A DNA stretch of 64,000 nucleotides from Chthonomonas sp. UBA2017 (GCA_002335425.1 DDCB01000038.1:124001-188000); one strand, 5' to 3'; positions 52,007 to 60,909 are shown, numbered from the stretch's first letter. Translations and numbers: made by a program. The notes: generated from the sequence alone by a model not told the origin.

Positions 52007-52636
52007 CTAGAACGCCATGCCTTCGTAATCGCGGAAAAGACCAATGATCCGACCGATGATCCGGGCGTCTTCTCGGTCGATCACGATCGGCTCGTACGCG
52101 GGATTACTCGGCATCAGCCGAACGCTCTGCTCGCCAAAGTGGATCCGCTTCACCGTCGCTTCATCGCCCAAAAGAACCGCCACGATGTCGCCGTGATTCG
52201 CCGTCAACTGGGGCTTGACCAAAACCAAGTCGCGCGGCATGATCCCTTCCCCGCTCATCGAGTCCCCTCGAACTCTCAGCAAAAAGGCCCCCTCGATGTT
52301 GTGGACCATCTCCGTCGGCACCGGGATCATGTCTTCGACTTGCTCTTGGGCCGTGATCGGAATTCCGGCAGCAATTGAGCCCAAGAGCGGCAGCAAAGTC
52401 ACTCGGTTTGAACTCTGGAAGCTGGGGTGGGTGATCTTGATCGACCGTGGAGTATTGGCCCGCTCGATGTAGCCTTTGCGAGCCAGAGCATCCAAATGGA
52501 CCGTCACCCCCCGCAACGATCCGATCTTAAAATGCTTGCCGATCTCGCGAATCGAAGGCGGGTACCCCTCCTTTTGGGTGTAGTCCATCACAAACTGAAG
52601 AATTGCTTCCTGTCGTTGGGTCAAGCCTCGTGCCAT
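52007..52636 (-). CDS. lexA: SOS repressor LexA
   Basis: 209 residues with a CAGGAGA ribosome site. LexA represses SOS genes and self-cleaves on activated RecA. The N-terminal winged helix is TQRQEAILQFVMDYTQKEGYPPSIREIG. The cleavage bond is Ala90-Gly91 (SIAAGIPI), and the catalytic dyad is Ser126 (RGDSMSGEGI) and Lys163 (EATVKRIHF). Length and order are normal. It is divergent from the SurA-like gene. Confidence 0.97.
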   Translation of the reverse strand: MARGLTQRQEAILQFVMDYTQKEGYPPSIREIGKHFKIGSLRGVTVHLDALARKGYIERANTPRSIKITHPSFQSSNRVTLLPLLGSIAAGIPITAQEQVEDMIPVPTEMVHNIEGAFLLRVRGDSMSGEGIMPRDLVLVKPQLTANHGDIVAVLLGDEATVKRIHFGEQSVRLMPSNPAYEPIVIDREDARIIGRIIGLFRDYEGMAF

Positions 52637-52666
52637 GCGGTGTCTCCTGATCTCGCCCTACCAAAG

Positions 52667-52702
52667 GTATACGGATCAATACTAGTATACGCTAGACGTC
52701 TA
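52667..52702. promoter_or_regulatory. Palindrome cluster in the lexA/SurA divergent region
   Basis: Two GTATAC palindromes (52667-52672 and 52685-52690) lie 18 bases apart, and a third one, TAGACGTCTA (52693-52702), follows. LexA commonly represses its own gene, so one of these may be its operator. GTATAC also resembles a -10, so the reading is uncertain. Confidence 0.35.
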
Positions 52703-52783
52703 CCGAAAGGAACTCCTGTTTTCAGTTTTTTCGTTACTTTGTGACATACTAGCGGTTCCCATCGGAACAGAGGTACTTCACTC

Positions 52784-54607
52784 GTGTCTGTAGATCGAAC
52801 TCGTCAGCTAATGGAAAAGGGCGGTTGCATCGCCTTCGTGATGATCGTGGTGGCCATCGTCATGGCAGCAAGCATGTTCACCGGAACATGCGCCCGAAAC
52901 ACACAGGCCCCCGGAGGCCAAAACTCACAAGAGCAAGGACCGATCGTCGCTAGGATCGGCAAAACCCCGCTCCCGCTCAGCATGGTTGAGAAGAGCATGA
53001 GCGATCGAGTGAGAGCCCTCGGAGCGCAAGCTACTTCGATGACGCCAGCGGGCGAGTTTAGCCTCTTAGCCCAAGAAATGGACATGCTGGTCGGGTTTGT
53101 GACTGCCCAAGAGTTCGCACGATCCCAAGGGATCACGCTCACCGATGAGAGCATCCGGGAGTGGACCGCCAACCAGTTTGAACCACTCATGCAGAACCAA
53201 CGCAAGATTTGGGTCGATGAGGGAAAACTCAAGCCGGACCACACTGAAGAAGAGTACAAGGCGCTCGCCGTCAAAGAGAGCCAAATCCCGAACACCAAGA
53301 CTTACGAGGATATTCGCAAAGGCTACATGGAGGCGGCCGACCGAAACATGAAGGATCCCGTCTTCCGACTCAGCCAATACAGCTTTACCGGTCGCGAGAT
53401 GATCAAAGAGCGGCTCGCCAAGACGGTCGACGTGAGCGAACCCGCGCTGCTCAAGCGATTTGACGATCTGCTCTATGTTCGGCTCTACTTCGGGTCGACG
53501 GACCGAGAAAACACCCTCAAGCGGGCTCAAGAAACCCTGGCCAAGATTCGATCGGGAGCCAATTTTGAGCAACTTGTGGATGAGATGAGCCAAGACTCCC
53601 CGGACCAAGGCAAGAAAAAGAGCGAAACCTTGACCCGAATCCCCCGGAGCACCATCGACGCCGACGATTCCTACGCCCCGCTCCGAAACCTCAAGCCCGG
53701 CGAGATCAGCGACGTAGTGGATACGATGGCAGGTCCGGCAATCTATAAGCTCGTTCGATCCGAGGCCAAGCTCCCGCCCGATTTCAAGACCCGCCGCACC
53801 TACTGGCTCCGCACGCAGCGCGAGACGATCCTGAACGACGCCTACCAAACCAAGGAGGATGAGTTCAAGAAGAATCTGACCATCACATGGGAAAGTCCTG
53901 CGTTCCAGTTCGCTTACGACTATTCGAAACTGCTTCAAGACCCGGCCTTTGGACGAGCGCCGGCCGCTGAGCAAAGAAGTCAGATTCAGGCTCTCTACGA
54001 GAAGTCCAAGACTCTAGCGAGCGAGGAAGAACTTTCTCCAAAAGTCGCGGTCTTTGCCCGCTACGCCGTCTTGGATAGCCTGTGGTCTCGATCCAGCGAA
54101 GCCGAAAAGACCGCCTTACGCGAAGATCGAATCACCTCGATCCAAGATGCCCTGCAGTTCACCGAGCAACCGGCCCTGCGCATGGAGCTCGTGACGCTTC
54201 TTGCCCAAAAGAACGACCCCGAAGCCGCGACTCAGCTCCTTTTGGCGGCCCAAACCAACAACGCGATGAATCCCATCGGCGACTTTGTGAACGAAAGGAT
54301 TGCCGCAGCCCAAAAGCAACTCACGACCAGCAAACTTCTCAACCCAGAGCAGGTCAAAGAGATTGAAGAACAAGTGAAACGATTCAAGAGCGAGAAAGAA
54401 CAACTCGCCAAGGCCCAAGCTCAAGCCCAAGCCCAAGCTCAAACCGGCCAAAAAGACGGCGTCACTGTGACCCCGATGGACCCCAACGACCCCGAATTCA
54501 AAGGAATTCGCGAGAAGATGGAAAGGGAGATGCGAGAAAAGCAAAAGGCCAAAGGCGGCGAGGCTCCGTCGCAACCTGTGCCCCAGGAGCGGACTGGCGG
54601 GCGGTGA
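52784..54607 (+). CDS. SurA-like periplasmic chaperone/peptidyl-prolyl isomerase
   Basis: 607 residues from GTG at 52784 with AGAGGT upstream. One N-terminal hydrophobic segment (~14-36) is a membrane anchor or signal. The body has a SurA-N-type domain (~50-215) and a parvulin domain (~220-330: AQETLAKIRSGANFEQLVDEM, LRNLKPGEISDVVDT). The C-terminal half is a helical TPR-like region with a coiled coil and a hexamer-encoded AQAQAQAQAQ track (~residues 543-553). It probably helps fold exported proteins. It overlaps rsmI by 4 bases. Confidence 0.85.
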   Translation: MSVDRTRQLMEKGGCIAFVMIVVAIVMAASMFTGTCARNTQAPGGQNSQEQGPIVARIGKTPLPLSMVEKSMSDRVRALGAQATSMTPAGEFSLLAQEMDMLVGFVTAQEFARSQGITLTDESIREWTANQFEPLMQNQRKIWVDEGKLKPDHTEEEYKALAVKESQIPNTKTYEDIRKGYMEAADRNMKDPVFRLSQYSFTGREMIKERLAKTVDVSEPALLKRFDDLLYVRLYFGSTDRENTLKRAQETLAKIRSGANFEQLVDEMSQDSPDQGKKKSETLTRIPRSTIDADDSYAPLRNLKPGEISDVVDTMAGPAIYKLVRSEAKLPPDFKTRRTYWLRTQRETILNDAYQTKEDEFKKNLTITWESPAFQFAYDYSKLLQDPAFGRAPAAEQRSQIQALYEKSKTLASEEELSPKVAVFARYAVLDSLWSRSSEAEKTALREDRITSIQDALQFTEQPALRMELVTLLAQKNDPEAATQLLLAAQTNNAMNPIGDFVNERIAAAQKQLTTSKLLNPEQVKEIEEQVKRFKSEKEQLAKAQAQAQAQAQTGQKDGVTVTPMDPNDPEFKGIREKMEREMREKQKAKGGEAPSQPVPQERTGGR

Positions 54608-55326
54608 GCACGCTCTGGGTCGTCGCGACCCCCATCGGAAACCTCCAAGACCTGACTCCACGGTCCGTCGAAGCGCTGGCTTCGGCGGACTTTTGGCTTG
54701 TCGAAGACACCCGAATCAGCGGAAAACTCCAATCGCATCTCGGCCTTCGAAAGCCGATGAAGCTCCTGAATGAACACACGACCGATGCCCAAATCGACCG
54801 GCATCTGGAAAGCATCGAACAAGCTGACTCGGTGGCGATCCTCACTGATGCCGGCACTCCTGGAATCTCCGACCCCGGAGCACGGCTGATCGACCGGGCC
54901 TACGACCAGGGCATCCTCGTCGATGCCGCTCCTGGAGCGAGCGCCGTAACCACGGCCCTCGCTCTTTCCGGATTTTTTGCCCAGCAGTTCGCCTTCCTCG
55001 GCTTTCTAGGAAGAAAGGCCGGCGATCTCCGCTCAAGCTTGGAGCCATTTACCGATTCGACCCTGACCCTCGTGCTTTTTGAGTCCCCTCACCGATTTTT
55101 GAAGACTTTGGAGGGGGTGGCCCACGTCTTAGGTGAAAGACGCTACGCAATATGCCGAGAATTGACGAAGAGCCACCAGCAGGTTTACCGGGACACGCTT
55201 CCCCAGCTCCCCTCGCCCACCCAGGTGCCTAGCAAAGGCGAATTCACCTTGGTCATTGAGGGAAAAAGACGGAAAAAAATGTCAGAAAAAGTCGATTCCA
55301 ACCAGAATTTCGAGGGCATGGTATAG
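54604..55326 (+). CDS. rsmI: 16S rRNA 2'-O-ribose C1402 methyltransferase RsmI
   Basis: 240 residues from GTG at 54604 (GTGA overlap). RsmI methylates the ribose of C1402 in 16S rRNA using SAM. The family signature is LWVVATPIGNLQDLTPRSVE at the start, then DTRISGKLQSHLG, the SAM loop LTDAGTPGISDPG and ESPHRFLKTLEG. The lysine-rich C-terminal tail (RRKKMSEKVDSNQ) is less conserved. Translated with the chaperone gene. Confidence 0.96.
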   Translation: MSTLWVVATPIGNLQDLTPRSVEALASADFWLVEDTRISGKLQSHLGLRKPMKLLNEHTTDAQIDRHLESIEQADSVAILTDAGTPGISDPGARLIDRAYDQGILVDAAPGASAVTTALALSGFFAQQFAFLGFLGRKAGDLRSSLEPFTDSTLTLVLFESPHRFLKTLEGVAHVLGERRYAICRELTKSHQQVYRDTLPQLPSPTQVPSKGEFTLVIEGKRRKKMSEKVDSNQNFEGMV

Positions 55327-55372
55327 TGGAGGCGGTGAATCTAACCTACCGCATGGAGGCGATGAAGGCGCG

Positions 55373-56320
55373 ATGATCAGGGTATGGATCAGTTTTGGGC
55401 TGCTTCTTGCAGCAATCATGGCTTGGGCGGCTCCAGTTCAGGAGCAACCGTCCGGGACTTACCGACTTCAGGTCGAAGACATCATCCGCATTCAGGTCTG
55501 GAACGAGCAACAAATCAACGCGGTCGTGCCGGTCGGACGCGATGGTAACATCAGCGCCCCGTTCGTCGGGATCATTCGAGCGGCGGGCAAAACCACGACC
55601 GAACTTGAAAACGACCTGGCGATCGAATATCAAAAGATTCTGAAGCTCCGCAACCCACGGGTCTCCGTCACCATCGAGCGATTTCGAAGCATTCGAGCCT
55701 CGGTCGGCGGGTATGTCAACCGGCCCGGCTTCTACGAGATGCGACAAGGCGACCGAATTCTGGACCTCCTCAACAACGGCGGTGGCTTCATTGCTGACCG
55801 AGCTGACCTTCGGCGAGCGACCTTGCTCCGAGGCGGCTCCAGCGAGCTGATCCCGATCGACCTCCACGCGATGCTCATTCGCGGGGACACTTCGCAAAAC
55901 TATTTGGTCCAAGACGGCGACGTCTTGAACATCCCCGAAGAGACCCGGAACCGAATCCTCGTCTTGGGTGCGGTCCAACAGCCTGGCACCTACTTCTATA
56001 AGGAGCCGATGACGGTGCTCGATGCGTTTTCTCAAGCTCGGGGCGAAGTCCGATATCGCACCTGGCTCAGCCGAACCGTTGTGATCCGTGAGCGACCGGG
56101 CCTTCCTGGACAGTACATGCGAATCCAGGTCGACATGGTGAAGTTCTTCAATGGCCAAGACCCGTCGCAGAACATTGAGCTTCGGCCGGGCGACGCGATC
56201 TACTTCCCTGAGACCAAAACACCCGACATCGACCGAATCGCCAGCGTGGTGAACTCGATGTTCTTCCTCGACCGGTTCTTCCGAGACAATATCTTCGGAC
56301 TCCGAATCCTCGGCCGCTAA
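55373..56320 (+). CDS. Polysaccharide export protein (Wza-like)
   Basis: 315 residues from ATG at 55373. The signal peptide is VWISFGLLLAAIMAWA. The first mature domain is Poly_export (~26-105: YRLQVEDIIRIQVWNE, RDGNISAPFVGIIRAAGKTT), and one or two SLBB-type beta-grasp domains follow (VGGYVNRPGFYEM; VLGAVQQPGTYFY). It should span the periplasm and outer membrane to export an extracellular or capsular polysaccharide. No kinase or polymerase gene lies beside it. No lipobox is visible, unlike E. coli Wza. A strong hairpin terminator follows. Confidence 0.9.
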   Translation: MIRVWISFGLLLAAIMAWAAPVQEQPSGTYRLQVEDIIRIQVWNEQQINAVVPVGRDGNISAPFVGIIRAAGKTTTELENDLAIEYQKILKLRNPRVSVTIERFRSIRASVGGYVNRPGFYEMRQGDRILDLLNNGGGFIADRADLRRATLLRGGSSELIPIDLHAMLIRGDTSQNYLVQDGDVLNIPEETRNRILVLGAVQQPGTYFYKEPMTVLDAFSQARGEVRYRTWLSRTVVIRERPGLPGQYMRIQVDMVKFFNGQDPSQNIELRPGDAIYFPETKTPDIDRIASVVNSMFFLDRFFRDNIFGLRILGR

Positions 56321-56330
56321 TCTGAACCAC

Positions 56331-56561
56331 TCAGCGCTCGGAGCCTCCAGGTTCCGAGCGCTTTGCTTTGGGCCCGCCGGGCCAAACGAGCCGCACCAAA
56401 AGCACCAGCCCAAAGCCCACAAAGACGTACGAGAGCCAGCTCGGAGCCTCCAATCGACGAACCTCCAATGCCCCGAAAAAGCAGAGCAAGGCGCACGCCA
56501 AGATCATCGCTCGCCAAATCCGTTCGGCCCATTCGCGCCATTTTCGGAAAAACTCGTTCAT
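56331..56561 (-). CDS. Small membrane protein, hypothetical
   Basis: 76 residues from ATG at 56561 (an upstream ATG would give 84). It has an amphipathic start (NEFFRKWREWAERIW), two hydrophobic segments (~19-32 and ~46-61) and a proline/lysine-rich tail. No ribosome site is obvious. Its 3' end falls inside the terminator hairpin of the export gene. It could be a real convergent gene or a chance frame. No family is recognisable. Confidence 0.4.
   Translation of the reverse strand: MNEFFRKWREWAERIWRAMILACALLCFFGALEVRRLEAPSWLSYVFVGFGLVLLVRLVWPGGPKAKRSEPGGSER
56333..56370 (+). terminator. Terminator of the polysaccharide export gene
   Basis: AGCGCTCGGA (56333-56342) pairs with 56353-56362, a perfect 10-base stem followed by TTGCTTTG. 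Confidence 0.75.
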
Positions 56562-56675
56562 CGCATCGGTCAGAAAACGGTGCACCCAAGAAGGTCTGCC
56601 TAGGTATACTTGGAGCCAGCAGAAGCGAGGCCCTCGTTCGGTCCCGCTTTATTTTGTGGAGGATCAAAAAACAGT

Positions 56676-58157
56676 ATGCCAAGCGCTGGCACAGTCATTC
56701 AAGTGATGGGTCCGGTTGTGGACTGCCGCTTCTCAACGGACCAACTTCCCGAGATTTTTAATGCGATCGAAATCAAAGACGAAGCTCGAGGCATCGACCT
56801 TGTCTGCGAAGTCGCTCAGCACTTGGGTGACGACATCGTTCGGACCATCGCTCTGGCCACCACCGACGGTCTGAAGCGAGGCATGGCCGCCGTCGATACA
56901 GGCGCCGCGATCAGCGTTCCCGTAGGCGACGCAACGCTCGGCCGAGTCTTTAACCTCCTCGGAAAGCCGATCGATATCCTCGAACAAGGCGAGCACGCCG
57001 ATTCGCCCGAGGTTCGTCAGCGCAAAGCTCAGGCGCTCGCCGAGGCTCCGCGCCACCCGATCCACCGCCAACCTCCCGCCTTCAACGAGCAGAGCGTGAA
57101 GGTCGAAATTCTTCAAACCGGTCTGAAGGTCGTCGACCTCTTGGTCCCCTTCAATAAGGGTGGAAAGATCGGACTCTTCGGCGGTGCCGGATTGGGCAAA
57201 ACCGTTTTGATCCAAGAGCTCATCCGAAACATCGCGGTCGAAGCTTCGGGCGTTTCGGTCTTCGCCGGAGTCGGCGAGCGAACCCGCGAAGGCAACGACC
57301 TTTGGCTCGAAATGAAAGAGGCCACCTTCAAGGACAAGGATGGCTCCGAAAAGTCGGTTCTGGAAAAGACCGCCATGATCTTCGGACAAATGAACGAGCC
57401 GCCCGGAGCCCGTCTCCGAGTCGCTCTGACGGCGCTCACCATGGCCGAATATTTCCGTGACGAAGTCGGAAGCGACGTCTTGGTCTTTGTCGACAACATT
57501 TTCCGGTTCGTTCAGGCCGGTTCTGAGGTTTCGGCGCTTCTCGGCCGCATGCCCAGCGCCGTCGGTTACCAGCCGACGCTCGCGACCGAAATGGGATTCC
57601 TCCAAGAGCGAATCACCTCGACCAACAAAGGCTCGGTGACTTCGGTCCAAGCGGTCTACGTGCCCGCCGACGACCCCACCGATCCTGCTCCGGCCACGAC
57701 CTTTAGCCACTTGGACGCCTACGTCTATCTGGAGCGCGCCATTGCCGCCCAAGGTCTCTTCCCGGCGGTCGACCCGCTCGCTTCGACATCGAAAAACCTC
57801 TCGCCTGAGGTCGTCGGCACCGAGCACTACGAAGTCGCCAGCCGAGTTCAGCGAATCCTGCAGCGATACAAAGAGCTCCAAGACATCATCGCGATCTTGG
57901 GCATCGACGAGCTCTCCGACGACGACAAGCTCCTCGTCTCCCGAGCTCGAAAGATCGAACGATTCATGTCGCAACCGTTCTTCGTCGCCGAACAGTTCAC
58001 CGGCAACCCCGGTCGATTTGTCTCGGTCGATGAGACCGTCGCCAGCTTCAAGGAGATCGTCTCAGGCAACCTCGATGACCTTCCGGAGCAAGCGTTCCTG
58101 TACACCGGAGGACTTGAAGACGTCTACGAAAAGGCGAAGAAGCTTCAAGCAGTCTAA
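56676..58157 (+). CDS. atpD: ATP synthase F1 subunit beta AtpD
   Basis: 493 residues from ATG at 56676, preceded by GGAGGA. It is the catalytic F1 subunit. The Walker A loop is GGAGLGKT (Lys175); most beta subunits have Val where Leu173 stands. GERTREGNDL (catalytic Glu), Walker B VLVFVDNIFRF and the DELSEED-region equivalent DELSDDDK are intact. Residues ~108-135 carry a longer linker than E. coli's. It is paired only with atpC, so the other ATP synthase genes lie elsewhere on the chromosome. Confidence 0.97.
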   Translation: MPSAGTVIQVMGPVVDCRFSTDQLPEIFNAIEIKDEARGIDLVCEVAQHLGDDIVRTIALATTDGLKRGMAAVDTGAAISVPVGDATLGRVFNLLGKPIDILEQGEHADSPEVRQRKAQALAEAPRHPIHRQPPAFNEQSVKVEILQTGLKVVDLLVPFNKGGKIGLFGGAGLGKTVLIQELIRNIAVEASGVSVFAGVGERTREGNDLWLEMKEATFKDKDGSEKSVLEKTAMIFGQMNEPPGARLRVALTALTMAEYFRDEVGSDVLVFVDNIFRFVQAGSEVSALLGRMPSAVGYQPTLATEMGFLQERITSTNKGSVTSVQAVYVPADDPTDPAPATTFSHLDAYVYLERAIAAQGLFPAVDPLASTSKNLSPEVVGTEHYEVASRVQRILQRYKELQDIIAILGIDELSDDDKLLVSRARKIERFMSQPFFVAEQFTGNPGRFVSVDETVASFKEIVSGNLDDLPEQAFLYTGGLEDVYEKAKKLQAV

Positions 58158-58202
58158 AGCCTCGCCGGTCCCAGGCCATCCGCCTGGGACCCTGGAACTC
58201 AT

Positions 58203-58610
58203 ATGGCCACTCTATTCAAACTTAGCGTTGTCGCTCCCGACCGAACAGTCGTCGAAGAGCAAGTCCAGTCGTTGGTTGCTCCAGCGATCAACGGTTACCT
58301 AGGCGTGATGGCCAACCATACTCCGGTCATTGCCGCCTTGCGAACAGGCCTCTTGGAATACCGAGATAGCCAAGGGCAACAACACTTCGTGTCGATTGCG
58401 GGCGGATTCTTGGAAGTCTCTGATAACGCCGCCATTATCCTCGCTGAGGATGCTCAGCTGGCGAACGAAATCGACGTGAAGGAGTGGGAGTCGCGCCTTG
58501 AGACGGCCCGAAAAGCCCTCCGCGGAGAGGACTCCAGTATGACGAGCGAACAAGCAACTCAAGAAATCGAGCTCGCCGTGAACCGAATCAAAGCGGCTCG
58601 GCTCAAGTAA
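58203..58610 (+). CDS. atpC: ATP synthase F1 subunit epsilon AtpC
   Basis: 135 residues. The N-terminal beta-sandwich (FKLSVVAPDRTVVEEQVQSLVAPAINGYLGVMANHTPVIAAL) binds gamma and the c-ring, and the C-terminal two-helix domain (ANEIDVKEWESRLETARKAL) can inhibit ATPase activity. It follows atpD by 45 bases in the usual beta-epsilon order. A 17-base stem terminator ends the transcript. Confidence 0.97.
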   Translation: MATLFKLSVVAPDRTVVEEQVQSLVAPAINGYLGVMANHTPVIAALRTGLLEYRDSQGQQHFVSIAGGFLEVSDNAAIILAEDAQLANEIDVKEWESRLETARKALRGEDSSMTSEQATQEIELAVNRIKAARLK

Positions 58611-58626
58611 AGATTCCTTAAACACT

Positions 58627-58664
58627 GTTGGCGCCGAGTTCACAGATGTGAACTCGGCGCCAAC
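58627..58664. terminator. Bidirectional terminator after atpC
   Basis: A perfect 17-base stem (58627-58643 with 58648-58664) closes on an AGAT tetraloop, between atpC and the convergent PEP-CTERM gene. Downstream T-runs are weak on both strands. Confidence 0.85.
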
Positions 58665-58686
58665 TGCTTTGTGATTCTGGTGCGAG

Positions 58687-59394
58687 TTACTTCGCGCGTC
58701 GGCGTCGGATCATCGCTGCCAAACCAATTCCCAAAACAGCCATTGTCGCTGGCTCAGGAACGGCTTGAACCCGAAAAACTAAGAACTCATCGTGGTTAAA
58801 CCCGGGTTGGAACGGATTGGGTGGCCCCCCAGCTTTGCGATGCCAAATCCACTCCGCGTTCGGATTGATCGGCGAGAGATGCCCCCAGACAGTGACATTC
58901 CCCGCAACTCGATTGTCCCAGTTCTGGAACTTCGAGGTGGCCTTCCAGAGGTTGTTCGCATCAGCATACTGAATGGCCGCCAAGGTTTGGGCATTCGTGG
59001 GCATCACGCCGGTCGGCCACGCTCCACTCATCCCAAAGAGCGGCATTAGATAAGCGCCCGCATCGAAGACTTGCCAGCTTGAACTCCCCGTCAACAAGGT
59101 GAAATTATGGGTCGTGTTCACAAACTCACCCAAAAAGCCCTGGGCCACCGAGAGATCGGAGGCGGTCGAGACATAAAGGTAGTCGGAGGCGTTGAAACTG
59201 GTGAAATTGTACGATTCGACCGACGGCCACCATCCGTCCCCGCCCACGAGATTGATCCCCGTATTGTTTCCGGTGTACAGGTTGTACGCATTGTCGACCG
59301 TGATTTTGGCGGTCCAGTTGCTGGCTGACGCCATCGCGGACATCGCCGCGAGCCCCATCACCAACATCCCACTTCGAAAGTTCATTCTCATCAT
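58687..59394 (-). CDS. PEP-CTERM protein 1
   Basis: 235 residues from ATG at 59394; starts at 59391 or 59385 are also possible. It has a signal peptide (GMLVMGLAAMSAMASA) and ends with a complete PEP-CTERM sorting signal: VPEPATM, a hydrophobic stretch (AVLGIGLAAMI) and RRRRAK. Such proteins are exported and processed at the PEP motif by an exosortase. The mature domain is aromatic-rich (NWTAKITVDNAYNLY, WVWHRK-type tail NAEWIWHRKAG). No exosortase (xrt) gene is in the window. Function is unknown. Confidence 0.9.
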   Translation of the reverse strand: MMRMNFRSGMLVMGLAAMSAMASASNWTAKITVDNAYNLYTGNNTGINLVGGDGWWPSVESYNFTSFNASDYLYVSTASDLSVAQGFLGEFVNTTHNFTLLTGSSSWQVFDAGAYLMPLFGMSGAWPTGVMPTNAQTLAAIQYADANNLWKATSKFQNWDNRVAGNVTVWGHLSPINPNAEWIWHRKAGGPPNPFQPGFNHDEFLVFRVQAVPEPATMAVLGIGLAAMIRRRRAK

Positions 59395-59491
59395 TTCTCT
59401 CACATCCCTGAAATAAGGATCAGGCCCTGGGCCAGAATCCCATTCACTATATCAAAGTTCTGCCGCAAGGGTGCTCGTATAAATACGGGCT

Positions 59492-60709
59492 TTAAGTGGA
59501 TTCGCTGGGAAGCTCGTGGCCCATCTTCTCACGCTTCGTTTGAAGGTATCGAGCGTTGTGAGTGGTCGGAGGCGCCACCACTGGCACATGCTCCACGATC
59601 TCCAGACCGTAACCGGTTAACCCCGCAACTTTGGCCGGGTTGTTGGTCATGAGTCGGAGTCGGCGAAGTCCGAGGTCCGCGAGAACCTGAGCCCCCAAAC
59701 CGTAATCGCGCAAGTCGGGTTTGAATCCCAGGGCCTGATTGGCTTCGACTGTGTCCATCCCTTGATCTTGCAACTCGTACGCCTTGAGCTTGTTGATGAT
59801 GCCGATTCCGCGACCTTCTTGGGCGATGTACACCACCACACCCCGACCGTCGGCTTCGATTTTTTGCAGCGCGAGCGCCAACTGGTCACCGCAGTCACAC
59901 CGCAACGAGCCGAGAATGTCGCCGGTTAAACAGCTCGAATGCATGCGGACCAAAACCGGCTCCTCGGTGCACACATCGCCTTTGGCAATCGCCAAATACG
60001 GGTGGGGTTCGACCCCCGTTTCATAGGCGTAAAGCGTGAACTCCCCGTACTTCGTCGGGAATGGGATTGGGCCGGCAACTCGCTCGACCAACTTTTCGGT
60101 CCGGCGTCGATATGCGATCAGGTCAGAAATCGCGATCAGCTTCAACCCGTGCTTCTGGGCATACGGGACCAGATCGTCGAGCCGCATCATCGAGCCGTCT
60201 TCGTTCAGAATTTCAACGCCGACCGCGACTGGCTTCATGCCCGCCAAAATACAAAGATCTACCGCCGCTTCGGTGTGGCCTGCTCGTCGCAACACCCCGC
60301 CCTTTTCGGCTCGCAGCGGGATGATGTGGCCCGGACGACCCAAATCGCTCGGCCGTGAAGCGTCATCACAAAAAACTTGGACCGTCTTCGCTCGGTCACT
60401 CGCACTGACACCGGTCGTCGTGCCGTGCAAGGCGTCGACCGTCTCTCCCATCGCCGTCCCCAAGCGGGCGGTGTTTTGCTTCGTCATCATCGGAATCTGA
60501 AGCTCCGCCAAGCGTTCGGCCGTGGTCGGAATAAAAGGCACCCCCCGCCCCTGAGAGATCATAAAGTTCATCGCCTCCGGGGTGCAGGCTTCACCGGCCA
60601 TGATCAAGTCGCCCTCGTTCTCGCGATCGGGATCGTCGACAACCACCACCATCCTCCCGGCCTTGATCTCGGCCAGAGCCTCGGGAATCGACGAAAACAC
60701 AGATGTCAT
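59492..60709 (-). CDS. ribBA: RibBA: 3,4-dihydroxy-2-butanone 4-phosphate synthase/GTP cyclohydrolase II
   Basis: 405 residues making two riboflavin precursors. The RibB half (~1-200) keeps DDPDRENEGD, STTTGVSASDR-type TTTGVSASDR, and RRAGHTEAAVDL (His145). The segment that normally reads RGLICV is RGVPFI, so Phe59 stands where a conserved cysteine normally sits. The RibA half (~205-400) has zinc ligands Cys260, Cys271 and Cys273 (SSCLTGD, RCDCGDQ) and IAQEGRGIG. No FMN riboswitch is visible upstream. Loss of the cysteine may change RibB activity, but the rest of that site is intact. Confidence 0.95.
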   Translation of the reverse strand: MTSVFSSIPEALAEIKAGRMVVVVDDPDRENEGDLIMAGEACTPEAMNFMISQGRGVPFIPTTAERLAELQIPMMTKQNTARLGTAMGETVDALHGTTTGVSASDRAKTVQVFCDDASRPSDLGRPGHIIPLRAEKGGVLRRAGHTEAAVDLCILAGMKPVAVGVEILNEDGSMMRLDDLVPYAQKHGLKLIAISDLIAYRRRTEKLVERVAGPIPFPTKYGEFTLYAYETGVEPHPYLAIAKGDVCTEEPVLVRMHSSCLTGDILGSLRCDCGDQLALALQKIEADGRGVVVYIAQEGRGIGIINKLKAYELQDQGMDTVEANQALGFKPDLRDYGLGAQVLADLGLRRLRLMTNNPAKVAGLTGYGLEIVEHVPVVAPPTTHNARYLQTKREKMGHELPSEST

Positions 60710-60717
60710 GACTCCTT

Positions 60718-60723
60718 ATTCTA
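60718..60723 (-). promoter_or_regulatory. TAGAAT -10-like element before ribBA
   Basis: TAGAAT (60718-60723, minus strand) ends 8 bases before the ATG at 60709. The gap is AAGGAGTC, so a Shine-Dalgarno-like string lies immediately beside the start. The ten bases GTAGAATAAG are identical to those before the TPR gene at 7201. Confidence 0.45.
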
Positions 60724-60909
60724 CGGGATTCCGAGCGCCCGTAACGCGAACTCGCCCCTCGAACCTGGTGATCTTCCTGGGAAAAGGGCTGACAAAATTC
60801 CCTGACTTGAGGCGAAACAAGTAATTCCCCAATGGTCCAATTTTGAGTTCGCTTGTACCCTCTTTCCTGGACCGCATCGACCCAGGTGCGTCCCTTGGAG
60901 CAAGAACTC

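Noticed and set aside
60786..60830. FMN riboswitch-like string (AGGGCTGACAAAATTCCCTGACT) near ribBA
   Set aside because: It resembles one arm of the FMN element, but lies on the strand opposite to ribBA, and the remaining conserved arms are absent.
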